A stretch of DNA of 64,000 bases. Source: CATQGW01 sp965242565. GTDB taxonomy: Bacteria; Chloroflexota; Dehalococcoidia; Bin125. Below are positions 8,623 through 16,596 of this stretch, piece by piece. The notes beneath the pieces were generated by a model. It was not told the DNA's origin and made no database searches. It saw only the letters and a program-made list of their open reading frames with translations. The stretch lies in assembly GCA_965242565.1 (NCBI GenBank), contig OZ251457.1, forward strand, positions 1,302,001 to 1,366,000, in the 5' to 3' direction. Made by a program: the position numbers and the translations under genes. How positions within the stretch are numbered: the first letter of the stretch is position 1; every line of letters starts with the position of its first letter.

Positions 8623-8940
8623 ATGCCGCTCAGCACCATCACCGACATCCGCGACATCGTGATCATCGTCATGGGTCTGATCGGCGTCGTCTCCGCCGCC
8701 GTCTTCCTGCTCTTCACCATCGTGCTCGGCTGGATGACCTTCCGCCTGCTGCGCGTCACCCGTAAGACGTTCGGCGAGGGCGTCCCGCCGATCCTCGAAC
8801 AGGCCCGCGAAACCGTGCAGTCGGTCAAGGGCACCGCCGACTTCCTCGGTGAGTCCGCCGCCGGTCCGGTGATCCGGCTCTACGGCGCGGCTGCCGGCAT
8901 CCAGCGCGCCCTGCGCATGCTCGGCCGCAGAGACGGTTAG
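8623..8940 (+). CDS. Small single-pass membrane protein, DUF948-like
   Basis: A 105-residue protein with one long hydrophobic segment at about residues 12-40, followed by an amphipathic part (EQARETVQSVKGTADFLGE). The layout recalls small DUF948/YtxG-type membrane proteins, but similarity is only in layout and composition. It starts 25 bp after mnmA and is followed 7 bp later by another small membrane protein. The role is not known. Confidence 0.6.
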   Translation: MPLSTITDIRDIVIIVMGLIGVVSAAVFLLFTIVLGWMTFRLLRVTRKTFGEGVPPILEQARETVQSVKGTADFLGESAAGPVIRLYGAAAGIQRALRMLGRRDG

Positions 8941-8947
8941 GTAAGCA

Positions 8948-9160
8948 ATGCGCCGCGGCCTGAAAATCGGCTTCCTGCTCGGCGTGCTGGCCGCCCTCAT
9001 CGGGCGCATCCTCTCCGCCGACGATCGCGAGGAGCAGTGGCAGGCTGCCCGCAGCGAGGCCGAAACCGTCGCCGCGCAGCGCGAAGCGGAGCTGCGCGCC
9101 CGCCACGCCGCCGCCCGCCGCGAGGGCCGCCTGCCCGACGACCCGCCCGACGACGGCTAA
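8948..9160 (+). CDS. Short membrane-anchored protein (YtxH-like layout)
   Basis: Seventy residues: a basic N-terminus (MRRGLK), a hydrophobic stretch IGFLLGVLAALIGRILSA, then a charged, helical Arg/Glu/Ala-rich tail ending DDPPDDG. This is the layout of small YtxH-like cell-envelope proteins that often sit next to DUF948-type genes, as here. It lies 7 bp after the previous gene and 3 bp before the methylase gene, so the set is likely co-transcribed. No function is claimed. Confidence 0.55.
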   Translation: MRRGLKIGFLLGVLAALIGRILSADDREEQWQAARSEAETVAAQREAELRARHAAARREGRLPDDPPDDG

Positions 9161-9163
9161 GCG

Positions 9164-10450
9164 ATGCCCGCGCAACGCGAGCGCAACCGGCTGCTCGCCG
9201 ACGACCGTCCGGTGCATGACTGGTACCGCTTCGTCCTCTCCTTCCCGCCGCACCTCGTGCGCGACTACGTTGAGCGCTTCGGCCTGAGCGAAGAGGCCAC
9301 CATCCTCGATCCGTTCTGCGGCACGGGCACGACGCTCGTCGAAGCCAAGAAACTGGGCTTCGCCTCCGTCGGCATCGAGGCGCTCCCTATGTCCGCCTTC
9401 GCCGCCACAACCAAGCTCGACTGGTCGCCCAACGGCAGCGCCCTGCGCCGCGACGCCAACGCGATCGCGGCGCAGGCGGGCGCGACGCTCGAACGGGCGG
9501 CTGCGCCGCTGCGCACGCTGCCCGCGGAACAACAACGGCTGCTGCTGCGCGACTCCATCTCGCCGCTGCCGTTGCACAAGGCGCTGATCCTGCGCGACGC
9601 AATCGACGCCGCCCGTTCGCAGCACGCCGATCACCTCCGCCTCGCCCTCGCCCGGGAGCTGCCCACTACCATCGGCAACCTCCGCTTCGGCCCGGAAGTC
9701 GGCCTCGGCGAGCGGAAAGAAGATGTCGACGCCGTCGACGCCGTCGGTGCCTGGCGGCGGCGTGTGGAGACCTTCGCACTGGACCTTGACGATCTGCGCG
9801 ACACCGGCGATGCGCCGGCTTCGGTGGTGCGGGGCGATTCGCGCGACGCAGCGGCGCTGCTGTCGGCGCGCTCGGTGGACTGCGTGATCACCTCGCCGCC
9901 GTATCCGAACGAGAAGGATTACACGCGGGCGGTCCGTCTGGAGTCGGTCATTTTGGGGCTGCTCTCCGATCGGCATGATCTGCGCGGGGCCAAGCAAACG
10001 CTGTTGCGCTCGAACAGCCGCGGGGTCTACAAGGACGATGACGACGACGCCTGGATCGTCGCCCACCCCGAAATCCAGGCTCTTGCCGACGAGATCGAGC
10101 AAACCCGCATCGAGCAGGGCAAAACCTCCGGCTTCGAGCGCATGTACCACCGCGTCGCCCGCCTCTACTTCGGCGGCATGGCCCGCCACCTCGCCTCCCT
10201 CCGAGTCGCGCTGAAGCCCGGCGCCCAACTCGCCTACGTAGTCGGCGACCAGGCCTCCTACCTCCGCATCATGATCCGCACCGCCGATCTGCTGGCGGAT
10301 ATCGCGTCGAGGCTGGGCTACGAGGTGGTGGGCAAAGACCTCTTCCGCACCCGCGCGGCGACAGCGACGCGCTCGGAGCTCAACGAAGAGGTCCTACTCC
10401 TCCGCTGGCCCGGGCGCGCCAAGTTGCTGGTGCGAGACGTGGTAAGATAG
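9164..10450 (+). CDS. DNA methyltransferase with SAM motif before catalytic motif
   Basis: A 428-residue predicted DNA amino-methyltransferase. Here the SAM-binding motif ILDPFCGTGTTLVEA (residues 47-61) comes first and the catalytic TSPPYPNEKDYTRAVRLES follows near residue 243, the reverse of the two methylases at 3.8-5.9 kb. About 180 residues between the motifs probably hold target recognition. It starts 3 bp after a small membrane-protein gene and is followed 16 bp later by a SIR2-like gene, so methylase and SIR2 protein probably form one unit. Modified base and site are unknown. Confidence 0.85.
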   Translation: MPAQRERNRLLADDRPVHDWYRFVLSFPPHLVRDYVERFGLSEEATILDPFCGTGTTLVEAKKLGFASVGIEALPMSAFAATTKLDWSPNGSALRRDANAIAAQAGATLERAAAPLRTLPAEQQRLLLRDSISPLPLHKALILRDAIDAARSQHADHLRLALARELPTTIGNLRFGPEVGLGERKEDVDAVDAVGAWRRRVETFALDLDDLRDTGDAPASVVRGDSRDAAALLSARSVDCVITSPPYPNEKDYTRAVRLESVILGLLSDRHDLRGAKQTLLRSNSRGVYKDDDDDAWIVAHPEIQALADEIEQTRIEQGKTSGFERMYHRVARLYFGGMARHLASLRVALKPGAQLAYVVGDQASYLRIMIRTADLLADIASRLGYEVVGKDLFRTRAATATRSELNEEVLLLRWPGRAKLLVRDVVR

Positions 10451-10466
10451 AACCAAGGGCACGACC

Positions 10467-11672
10467 ATGACCCACCATCTCGACCCAGAACGCGTCTTCG
10501 TCTTGGGCGCTGGATTCTCTCAGCCAGCCGGCCTTCCTCTCGGAGCCGATCTGCTGGAACGTGCGCGACGCTACGTCGCTCGGTTCTTTAGCAGCGAGAA
10601 CCACTTGGAGTGGGCTCTCACCGAGTATCGCCAGTATCTAGCCGATACTGAGGGCGACGAATCGGATCCTGTCGACGTCGAAGCGTTCGCTGAGTATCTG
10701 GACAATCGCCATTACCTCGGGATGCTGGGAAGCGACACCTGGTCCGAACAAGGCAATCGCGACCAGTTGCTTCTGCGTTGGGGAATCGGTGGTGCGCTGT
10801 ATGAGCAGACCCCTCAAGGTCCTGCAATCCCCTCGGCGTATCTTCGTTTCGCCGCAGGCCTTCGGCCGATGGACCTCGTTGTGACGTTCAACTACGATCT
10901 ATTGCTCGAGCGATCGCTCGAGTATGTCGGTATCCCATACCGCAGGTTTCCATTTCGTCCTGATTCGTTCCAAACCACTGCGGACGACTTGGGGTCGTCT
11001 CTCGATTACAGCGAAGTCGTGCTCCTTAAACTGCACGGCTCGATCGACTGGGTGGATGAGCGCCCGTACAAGAACATGATCGCTGACTGGATCGACGACG
11101 GACAACTCGATGTTGCCAAGCACATTTGCCGAAGCGACATTGCGTTTGGCAGTCAAGCGACGATTACCCAACATCCGTTGGTGGACGGCCACGGTGGCGA
11201 TCTTACAAGCTCTATTCGCGTCATCGAAAGCTTGGACGAGTACTACAGCGAGTCAAGGTTCGCAACAGAACACCCTCCGTTAATTCTGGCACCGTCACGC
11301 GCGAAACTGTTGTACGGCGATCCGTTACGCTTTCTGTGGCGAGGCCTCGGACATGGCTCCGAGCGTGTCGGAGGTGTGATCATCGTCGGCTATTCGATCC
11401 CACCGGCAGATCGATACAGCCGCCAGATGCTCTACAATCTCGTCAGCGGCTACGAGCACGCACTCCGCACACCTGCGGCGCGCGTAGGGCGCGTCAGCCG
11501 CATTCAGGTAGTCAACTACCAACCGAGCGACAGCTTGGAGTCTGAGTTCTGGCAGGCGTATCGATTCTTCCCGCGCGATCTGACAGACTTCATTCTCTCT
11601 GGCTTTGACGAAGAGGCAGCAGCGACGATTGTGAACCCTCCGATCATCGATGCGCTCGATCTGCGGCAATGA
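10467..11672 (+). CDS. SIR2-like domain protein (putative NAD+-consuming effector)
   Basis: A 401-residue protein with the SIR2-like Rossmann pattern: FVLGAGFSQPAGLP (residues 11-24) for NAD binding, TFNYDLLLE around 140 with the conserved Asn, KLHGSIDW around 188 with the conserved His, and VGYSIPPADR near 310. SIR2-like domains in several prokaryotic defence systems degrade NAD+ on phage sensing (Thoeris ThsA, DSR, pAgo-associated SIR2). The gene is 16 bp downstream of a DNA methylase, so the methylase might supply the self mark; that pairing is an inference. No transmembrane segment is seen. The first bases of the gene are less GC-rich than neighbouring host genes. Confidence 0.85.
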   Translation: MTHHLDPERVFVLGAGFSQPAGLPLGADLLERARRYVARFFSSENHLEWALTEYRQYLADTEGDESDPVDVEAFAEYLDNRHYLGMLGSDTWSEQGNRDQLLLRWGIGGALYEQTPQGPAIPSAYLRFAAGLRPMDLVVTFNYDLLLERSLEYVGIPYRRFPFRPDSFQTTADDLGSSLDYSEVVLLKLHGSIDWVDERPYKNMIADWIDDGQLDVAKHICRSDIAFGSQATITQHPLVDGHGGDLTSSIRVIESLDEYYSESRFATEHPPLILAPSRAKLLYGDPLRFLWRGLGHGSERVGGVIIVGYSIPPADRYSRQMLYNLVSGYEHALRTPAARVGRVSRIQVVNYQPSDSLESEFWQAYRFFPRDLTDFILSGFDEEAAATIVNPPIIDALDLRQ

Positions 11673-11905
11673 GCACTCTGCGAGTCGCATGTCATCTCTT
11701 GCATGGTTTCTCGTGTGCGCATATCCCAATGGATATACGCAAGGGTGCCTGACATTACCGCTGGAATTACCGGATCACTCTCAGCCGCGACATACTCCAG
11801 AAGATCGCCGCTCGCGAATCTCAGTTAAACAACTTACCTCTGCGAACGCTGTATTGAGCCTCTCCGCCGGCATCACAGAACGTGTAGTCGACTATGGTCA
11901 AGCGG

Positions 11906-12166
11906 CTACGTCGACAGTGGAACGCTCCTGCCCGAATCAGCCCGATCGGGCACCGCAAGCACTCGCAGCTGACGGGCGCGAACAGGCGCGAGCCGGGTGC
12001 GGATGCGGGCTTCGGCGCTCGGCTTTGCGGAGCCGTCTTTCAGGTCCGCGCGGACCTTGCGAGCGTCCATCAGCGCTGCCCGTGCGTCGCGCTCGGCGGC
12101 GTCTACCACTGCCCGCAGCACAGCGTCGGCGCGCTCACTTTCACGGCTGGCCTCGTCGGTCGTCAC
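11906..12166 (-). CDS. Possible small charged protein in an otherwise gene-free stretch
   Basis: The interval 11673-12253 holds no recognised gene. The only coding-like stretch is this 86-codon frame on the minus strand, starting at a GTG and rich in Ala, Arg, Asp and Glu (RESERADAVLRAVVDAAERD). A longer in-frame extension upstream would run across the tRNA-Ser gene and is therefore not credible. The first 200 bp after the SIR2 gene are AT-richer than the surroundings and show nothing I recognise. Confidence 0.3.
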   Translation of the reverse strand: MTTDEASRESERADAVLRAVVDAAERDARAALMDARKVRADLKDGSAKPSAEARIRTRLAPVRARQLRVLAVPDRADSGRSVPLST

Positions 12167-12253
12167 GGCACCCCTCTTTGGACTTGTCGGGCAAGGTACC
12201 GGATCAGCGGCAAGCGGGGGTAGGGCAGCGGCGGGTGTGCGGGCGCCGGGGTG

Positions 12254-12343
12254 TGGCGGAGAGGGTGGGATTCGAACCCACGAGGGACTTGCGCCCCTAC
12301 ACGCTTTCCAGGCGTGCCTGATCGGCCACTCCAGCACCTCTCC
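12254..12343 (-). tRNA. tRNA-Ser (anticodon GGA)
   Basis: On the minus strand a class II cloverleaf starts GGAGAGGTG and ends with CCTCTCC, G and an encoded CCA. The anticodon stem CACGC/GCGTG encloses the loop CTGGAAA, giving anticodon GGA. The T arm GTGGGTTCGAATCCCAC and a long variable arm are present, as expected for serine tRNA. Confidence 0.95.
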
Positions 12344-12374
12344 GAAGGCTCCGCAACGTCGGCTTCATGATGAT

Positions 12375-12468
<94 letters not shown>

Positions 12469-12587
12469 ACCGCCCATTCTACAGATGAATCGGACTGACA
12501 GAGCGCCCGCGCGGGTTTAGCGTAGAGCTTTACAGGAAGCCAGGAGGCTAGGACGCCAAGAGGCGCAGGAGGCACAGGAGGCCGACC

Positions 12588-14129
12588 GTGACCGCATCGC
12601 CCGCCGCATCCACCATCGCCGCGCTGCTCGCCGCCCACGACGGAGCAGGCCCCGCGCTGGGCGCGCCCGCGCGCGAACCGCTCACCTTCGCCGGCCTCCG
12701 CGAGCAGATCGAGCGCACCACGGCGGCGCTCAACGGCTTCGGCGTCGGACGCGGCGACCCCATCGCCATCGTCCTGCCCAACGGCCCCGAAATGGCCGCC
12801 GCCTTCCTCGCCGTCGCCTCGGCCGCCACCGCCGCGCCGCTCAATCCCGGCTACCGCGCCGACGAATTCAGCTTCTACCTCTCCGACCTCGAAGCCCGCG
12901 CCATGATCGTCCAGCAGGGCGACGACACCCCCGCCCGCGCCGCGGCCGCCGCCGAAGGCGTGCCGATCATCGAGCTCGCCCCGCTCAGCGACGCCCCCGC
13001 CGGCCGCTTCTCGCTGGAGTCGGACCTGCGCGGCGCGGCAGACGCCCCGGGCGCGGCGGACCCCGACGACACCGCCCTCGTCCTGCACACCTCCGGCACC
13101 ACCTCGCGCCCCAAAATCGTCCCCCTCAGCCAGCGCAACATCGCCGCCTCCGCCCGCCACATCCGCCAAACGCTCTCGCTCACGCCCGACGACCGCTGCA
13201 TGAACATCATGCCGCTCTTCCACATCCACGGCTTGATCGCCGGCGTGCTCGCCAGCGTGGGCGCGGGCGGCTGCACCTGGTGCTCGCCCGGCTTCAATGC
13301 CATGCAGGCCTTCGCCTGGCTGCGCGAAGCGCGCCCCTCCTGGTACACCGCCGTGCCCACCATGCACCAACTGATCCTCACCCGCGCCGCCCGCAACGCC
13401 GACATCCTCGCCGAGGCGCAACTGCGCCTGATCCGCTCCTCCTCCTCCTCGCTCCCGCCCACCGTGATGGCCGAACTCGAGTCGACCTTCAACGCCCCCG
13501 TGATCGAGTCCTACGGCATGACCGAAGCCGCCCACCAGATGACCTCGAATCCGATGCCGCCGCAAGCGCGCAAGCCCGGCAGCGTCGGCCTGCCCGCCGG
13601 GCCCGAAATCGCGATCATGGACGCCGCCGGCGCGCTCCAGGCGCTCGGCGCGCGCGGCGAAGTCGTCATCCGCGGCCCCAACGTCGCCGACGGCTACCGC
13701 AACAACCCGCAGGCCAACGCCGAGGCCTACACCCGCGGCTGGTTCCGCACCGGCGACCAGGGCGAACTCGACGCCGACGGCTACCTCACCATCACCGGAC
13801 GCCTCAAGGAAATCATCAACCGCGGCGGCGAAAAAATCTCCCCCCGCGAGGTCGACGAAGCCCTGCTCCAGCACCCCGCCGTGGGCCAGGCCGTCACCTT
13901 CGCCATGCCCCACGAACGGCTCGGCGAGGAAGTTGCCGCCGCTGTCGTCCTGCGCGACGGCTCGGGCGCCGAAGAGCGCGAACTCCGCCGCTTCGTGGGG
14001 GAACGACTGGCGGACTTCAAGACGCCGCGCCGGATCGTGATCCTCGACGAAATCCCCAAAGGCGCGACCGGCAAGGTGCAGCGCATCGGCCTCGCCCAAA
14101 CACTGGCCGAGCAGCTGGGATTGGAGTGA
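12588..14129 (+). CDS. AMP-forming acyl-CoA synthetase
   Basis: A 513-residue member of the adenylate-forming (ANL) superfamily that activates a carboxylic acid as acyl-AMP and joins it to CoA. Visible motifs: the P-loop-like LHTSGTTSRPKIVPLS, SYGMTEAAHQM (A5), GWFRTGDQGELDADGY (A7), GRLKEIINRGGEKISP (A8) and the adenylation Lys in PKGATGKVQR near the C-terminus. The general pattern resembles the FadD/oxalyl-CoA synthetase (AAE3) branch; the substrate is not certain. The start is a GTG with AGGAG about seven bases upstream. The next gene starts 3 bp downstream. Confidence 0.9.
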   Translation: MTASPAASTIAALLAAHDGAGPALGAPAREPLTFAGLREQIERTTAALNGFGVGRGDPIAIVLPNGPEMAAAFLAVASAATAAPLNPGYRADEFSFYLSDLEARAMIVQQGDDTPARAAAAAEGVPIIELAPLSDAPAGRFSLESDLRGAADAPGAADPDDTALVLHTSGTTSRPKIVPLSQRNIAASARHIRQTLSLTPDDRCMNIMPLFHIHGLIAGVLASVGAGGCTWCSPGFNAMQAFAWLREARPSWYTAVPTMHQLILTRAARNADILAEAQLRLIRSSSSSLPPTVMAELESTFNAPVIESYGMTEAAHQMTSNPMPPQARKPGSVGLPAGPEIAIMDAAGALQALGARGEVVIRGPNVADGYRNNPQANAEAYTRGWFRTGDQGELDADGYLTITGRLKEIINRGGEKISPREVDEALLQHPAVGQAVTFAMPHERLGEEVAAAVVLRDGSGAEERELRRFVGERLADFKTPRRIVILDEIPKGATGKVQRIGLAQTLAEQLGLE

Positions 14130-14132
14130 GCC

Positions 14133-14921
14133 GTGGCCGCCAGCCAATTCCCCCAGCACGAACGCCTCACCCGCGTGCTCAACATCTACCGCAGCGCCAT
14201 GCGCCGCCACATCGCCGCCCAATGGCGCGCCACATACGGCGATGCCTGGTTCCAGGAACTGTTCTCGTATCTCACCGAGCATCAGCAGGAGGAAATCCGC
14301 ACGACGCGGACGACGCTGGCGCTGCGACGCGCGGGGGGCGAAGTCCTGATCTCCAAAGACGAGGAGGACGAATTCCTGATCGACATCCCGATGTTCCTCG
14401 AAGCCGTGAAATCCCGCCGTGACCTGTTCGGGCACGAACTCATCGGCTGGGAAATGACCCGCCGGATCGCGAACGTCTACAAGCTGCGCAACATCTGGGC
14501 CCACCCGCCGTTGCGCGACCTGCGCAAGGCGGAGGTCGGCGGCGCGGCTGAAGACTGCGCGACCGTGCTGGACCTCTTCGATCCCCACGCCGCAGACGCG
14601 ATTCGGGACATGATGCATGATGAGGGTGAGTCGGACGCGCCGCTGCACGCGCTGACCGAACGGCTCGATCAGTTGCAGTGGGCGATCGAGAGCCGCAGTC
14701 TGCCGACGGACCAGCTGCAGGGGATGCTTGCTCAACTCCTTGAGCGCAGCGCGCCGACGCCGCAGCAAACCGATTCACCGGACCCCGACATCGCCGCCGA
14801 GCTACAGGCCCTCCGCGCCGAGCTGGAAGCCTCTCGCACCCACATCGGCGAGTGGTGGCGCAAACGCGAGCGGCAAACCCTCGCCCTCCTCGACCGCCTG
14901 GCCGGCATCAACCCCCGCTGA
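14133..14921 (+). CDS. Swt1-type HEPN domain protein with C-terminal coiled coil
   Basis: A 262-residue protein. The N-terminal about 165 residues match the Swt1-type HEPN layout: a first helix with YRSAMRRHIAAQW, FLEAVKSRRDLFG in the middle, and the RNIWAHPP motif, i.e. the Rx4-6H signature of HEPN RNases. The rest is helical with a likely coiled coil (LQALRAELEASRTHIGEWW). HEPN proteins often act as RNases in toxin-antitoxin and abortive-infection systems; Swt1-type members also occur as uncharacterised partners of other enzymes. It starts at a GTG 3 bp after the acyl-CoA synthetase, so co-transcription is likely although the functional link is unclear. Confidence 0.7.
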   Translation: MAASQFPQHERLTRVLNIYRSAMRRHIAAQWRATYGDAWFQELFSYLTEHQQEEIRTTRTTLALRRAGGEVLISKDEEDEFLIDIPMFLEAVKSRRDLFGHELIGWEMTRRIANVYKLRNIWAHPPLRDLRKAEVGGAAEDCATVLDLFDPHAADAIRDMMHDEGESDAPLHALTERLDQLQWAIESRSLPTDQLQGMLAQLLERSAPTPQQTDSPDPDIAAELQALRAELEASRTHIGEWWRKRERQTLALLDRLAGINPR

Positions 14922-14938
14922 GCCGCCCCACTCCCGAA

Positions 14939-15001
14939 AAATCGCCCCCCTATGCAGGGGGGCTGTCCGCATAAGCGGACTGGGGGGTCGGCCGCCCCCC
15001 A
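14939..15001. terminator. Cluster of three GC-rich hairpins between convergent genes
   Basis: Three palindromes lie end to end between convergent genes: GCCCCCC/GGGGGGC with a 6-nt loop, GTCCGC/GCGGAC with loop ATAA, and GGGGGG-TCGGCC-GCCCCCC. Their position at the meeting point of two genes suggests bidirectional termination. There is no long U tract, so a plain intrinsic terminator is not certain. Confidence 0.5.
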
Positions 15002-15015
15002 AACCCGCACACCCT

Positions 15016-15555
15016 CTACGTCTTCTCGTCAATGCTCCGCAGCAAATCCCGAATCTCCGTCAGCAGCGCCGCATCCCCCACCGGCGCCGCAACAGGCGCA
15101 ACCGCCCCGCCCGCGGGCGCAGCCGCCAGCGCCTCCCGCTGCGTCAGAATCGCGTTGCGAAACGCCTCCGCGTCCACAATCCCCACCAGATTGCCCTCCG
15201 CCGACGCGCTCGAACCCGCCTGCCCCGCCGTCTCCACCCGCAGACCGCGCAGCCCGCACCAGCGCATCAGCGGATCGTCGTGCAGCCGGATGTCCGTAAT
15301 CCGATCCAGCGGAATCGTGCTCTCCTTGCGGAAATACACGCCCGACTCCACCTCCAGCGCCCGCTCCGTCAGCGTCGCCGAAAGTCGATCCAGCGCCCGC
15401 GGCGCGTAGCTGAGGCTGAACAACAGCCAGAACGGGATCAACGGAATCCCGACCACCGTGATCATCAGAATCAGCGAGACCAGCCAGCGCACATAGCGCT
15501 GGACGCGCGGGTCAAACTCCCCCTCGAGCAGGGTGCGGCCGGTGGGCGATGCCAT
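15016..15555 (-). CDS. Bacterial PH-domain (YdbT/DUF304-like) membrane protein
   Basis: A 179-residue protein with a hydrophobic double segment (VRWLVSLILMITVVGIPLIP, about residues 21-45), followed by a bPH_2-type domain: LTERALEVESGVYFRKESTIPLDRITDIRL...GLRGLRVETAG. The IPLDRITDI...VxT pattern is characteristic of YdbS/YdbT-like PH domains. The C-terminal 50 residues are Ala-rich and end in a short charged helix. It is probably in the cytoplasmic membrane; its specific role is unknown. Confidence 0.8.
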   Translation of the reverse strand: MASPTGRTLLEGEFDPRVQRYVRWLVSLILMITVVGIPLIPFWLLFSLSYAPRALDRLSATLTERALEVESGVYFRKESTIPLDRITDIRLHDDPLMRWCGLRGLRVETAGQAGSSASAEGNLVGIVDAEAFRNAILTQREALAAAPAGGAVAPVAAPVGDAALLTEIRDLLRSIDEKT

Positions 15556-15635
15556 GCGATGGCTCCCTTGCGCTGTGGACGCCCGCCGCGGGCGACGCGA
15601 TGATCATCCTAACCGCAACGCGACGGAGACTACTC

Positions 15636-16571
15636 ATGCAATTCGGCATCCACCTTATCCAGCAGAACATCGTGATCGCAGAATGCCGCCGCCTATGGCG
15701 CTGGGCCGACAACGCCGGCTTCGACTGGTTCGACGTCTCCGACCATTTCTACGAGTCGCCGATGACCGAAAAGCAGGGCCCCTACCTCGAATGCCTCGCC
15801 TGCCTCGCCGCCCTCGCCTGCGACACCGAGCGAATGCGCATCGGCACGGTCGTCCTGGCGATGGATTATCGGCATCCGGCAGTGCTCGCCAACGCGCTCG
15901 CCGCCATTGACCAACTCTCCAACGGCCGCCTTGAAGTCGGCCTCGGCGCCGGCTGGAACCGACAGGAATACGCCGCCTACGGCATCCCCTTCGAGCCGAT
16001 CGGTCGCCGGCTCGGCGTGCTCGAAGAGGGCTTGCAGGTCGTCCGCCTGCTCTTCACCGCGCGGCGCGCCAACTTCGACGGGCGCTTCTTCCAGCTGCGG
16101 GACGCGCTCTGCGAACCCAAGCCGCTCCAGCCGCGCGTGCCGATCTGGATCGGCGGCAACGGCGAGCGCCGCACCCTGCGCCTGGTCGCCCAGTACGCCG
16201 ACGGCTGGAACTCCCCTTACGTCACCGCCGAGCAGTGGATGCGGCTCTCGGGCGTGCTGGACCGGCATTGCGAGGATGTGAGGCGCGATCCGTCGCAGAT
16301 ACAACGCGACGTCAACCTCTCCTTCCACCTCGCCGCGAGCGAGTCGCACCGCGCCCGCGCCGACGCCCACTTCGCCGAAGTCTTCGGCGCGGCTGGCGAC
16401 GCCTTCCGCACCCGCGGGGCCGTCACCGGTACCCCGCCCGAAGCAATCGACGCGCTCGCCCCCTACGCCGCAGCCGGCGTCGACCGCATCAACATCGCCC
16501 TCCGCCCCCCGCTCGACTGGGACGCCCTCCAGGCCTGGTCCGAGGAAGTGATTCCGGCATTCCCGGACTAA
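15636..16571 (+). CDS. LLM-class F420-dependent-type oxidoreductase
   Basis: A 311-residue luciferase-like (TIM-barrel) monooxygenase/reductase. Typical blocks are WADNAGFDWFDVSDHF, MRIGTVVLAMDYRHPAVLA, LSNGRLEVGLGAGWNRQEY and VPIWIGGNGERRTLRLVAQYADGWN. Members use F420 or FMN; the cofactor cannot be fixed from sequence alone, but the overall pattern is like the F420 LLM group frequent in Actinobacteria and Chloroflexota. The start at 15636 is preferred over an upstream in-frame ATG because GGAGA lies eight bases before it and the protein begins directly with the first strand (MQFGIHL). Confidence 0.88.
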   Translation: MQFGIHLIQQNIVIAECRRLWRWADNAGFDWFDVSDHFYESPMTEKQGPYLECLACLAALACDTERMRIGTVVLAMDYRHPAVLANALAAIDQLSNGRLEVGLGAGWNRQEYAAYGIPFEPIGRRLGVLEEGLQVVRLLFTARRANFDGRFFQLRDALCEPKPLQPRVPIWIGGNGERRTLRLVAQYADGWNSPYVTAEQWMRLSGVLDRHCEDVRRDPSQIQRDVNLSFHLAASESHRARADAHFAEVFGAAGDAFRTRGAVTGTPPEAIDALAPYAAAGVDRINIALRPPLDWDALQAWSEEVIPAFPD

Positions 16572-16596
16572 CAACGCTGCGGAGTACAATCGCGCC

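Noticed and set aside
11650..12321. Plus-strand 223-codon frame after the SIR2 gene
   Set aside because: It crosses the tRNA-Ser gene and shows no motif or even composition; not credible as a protein.
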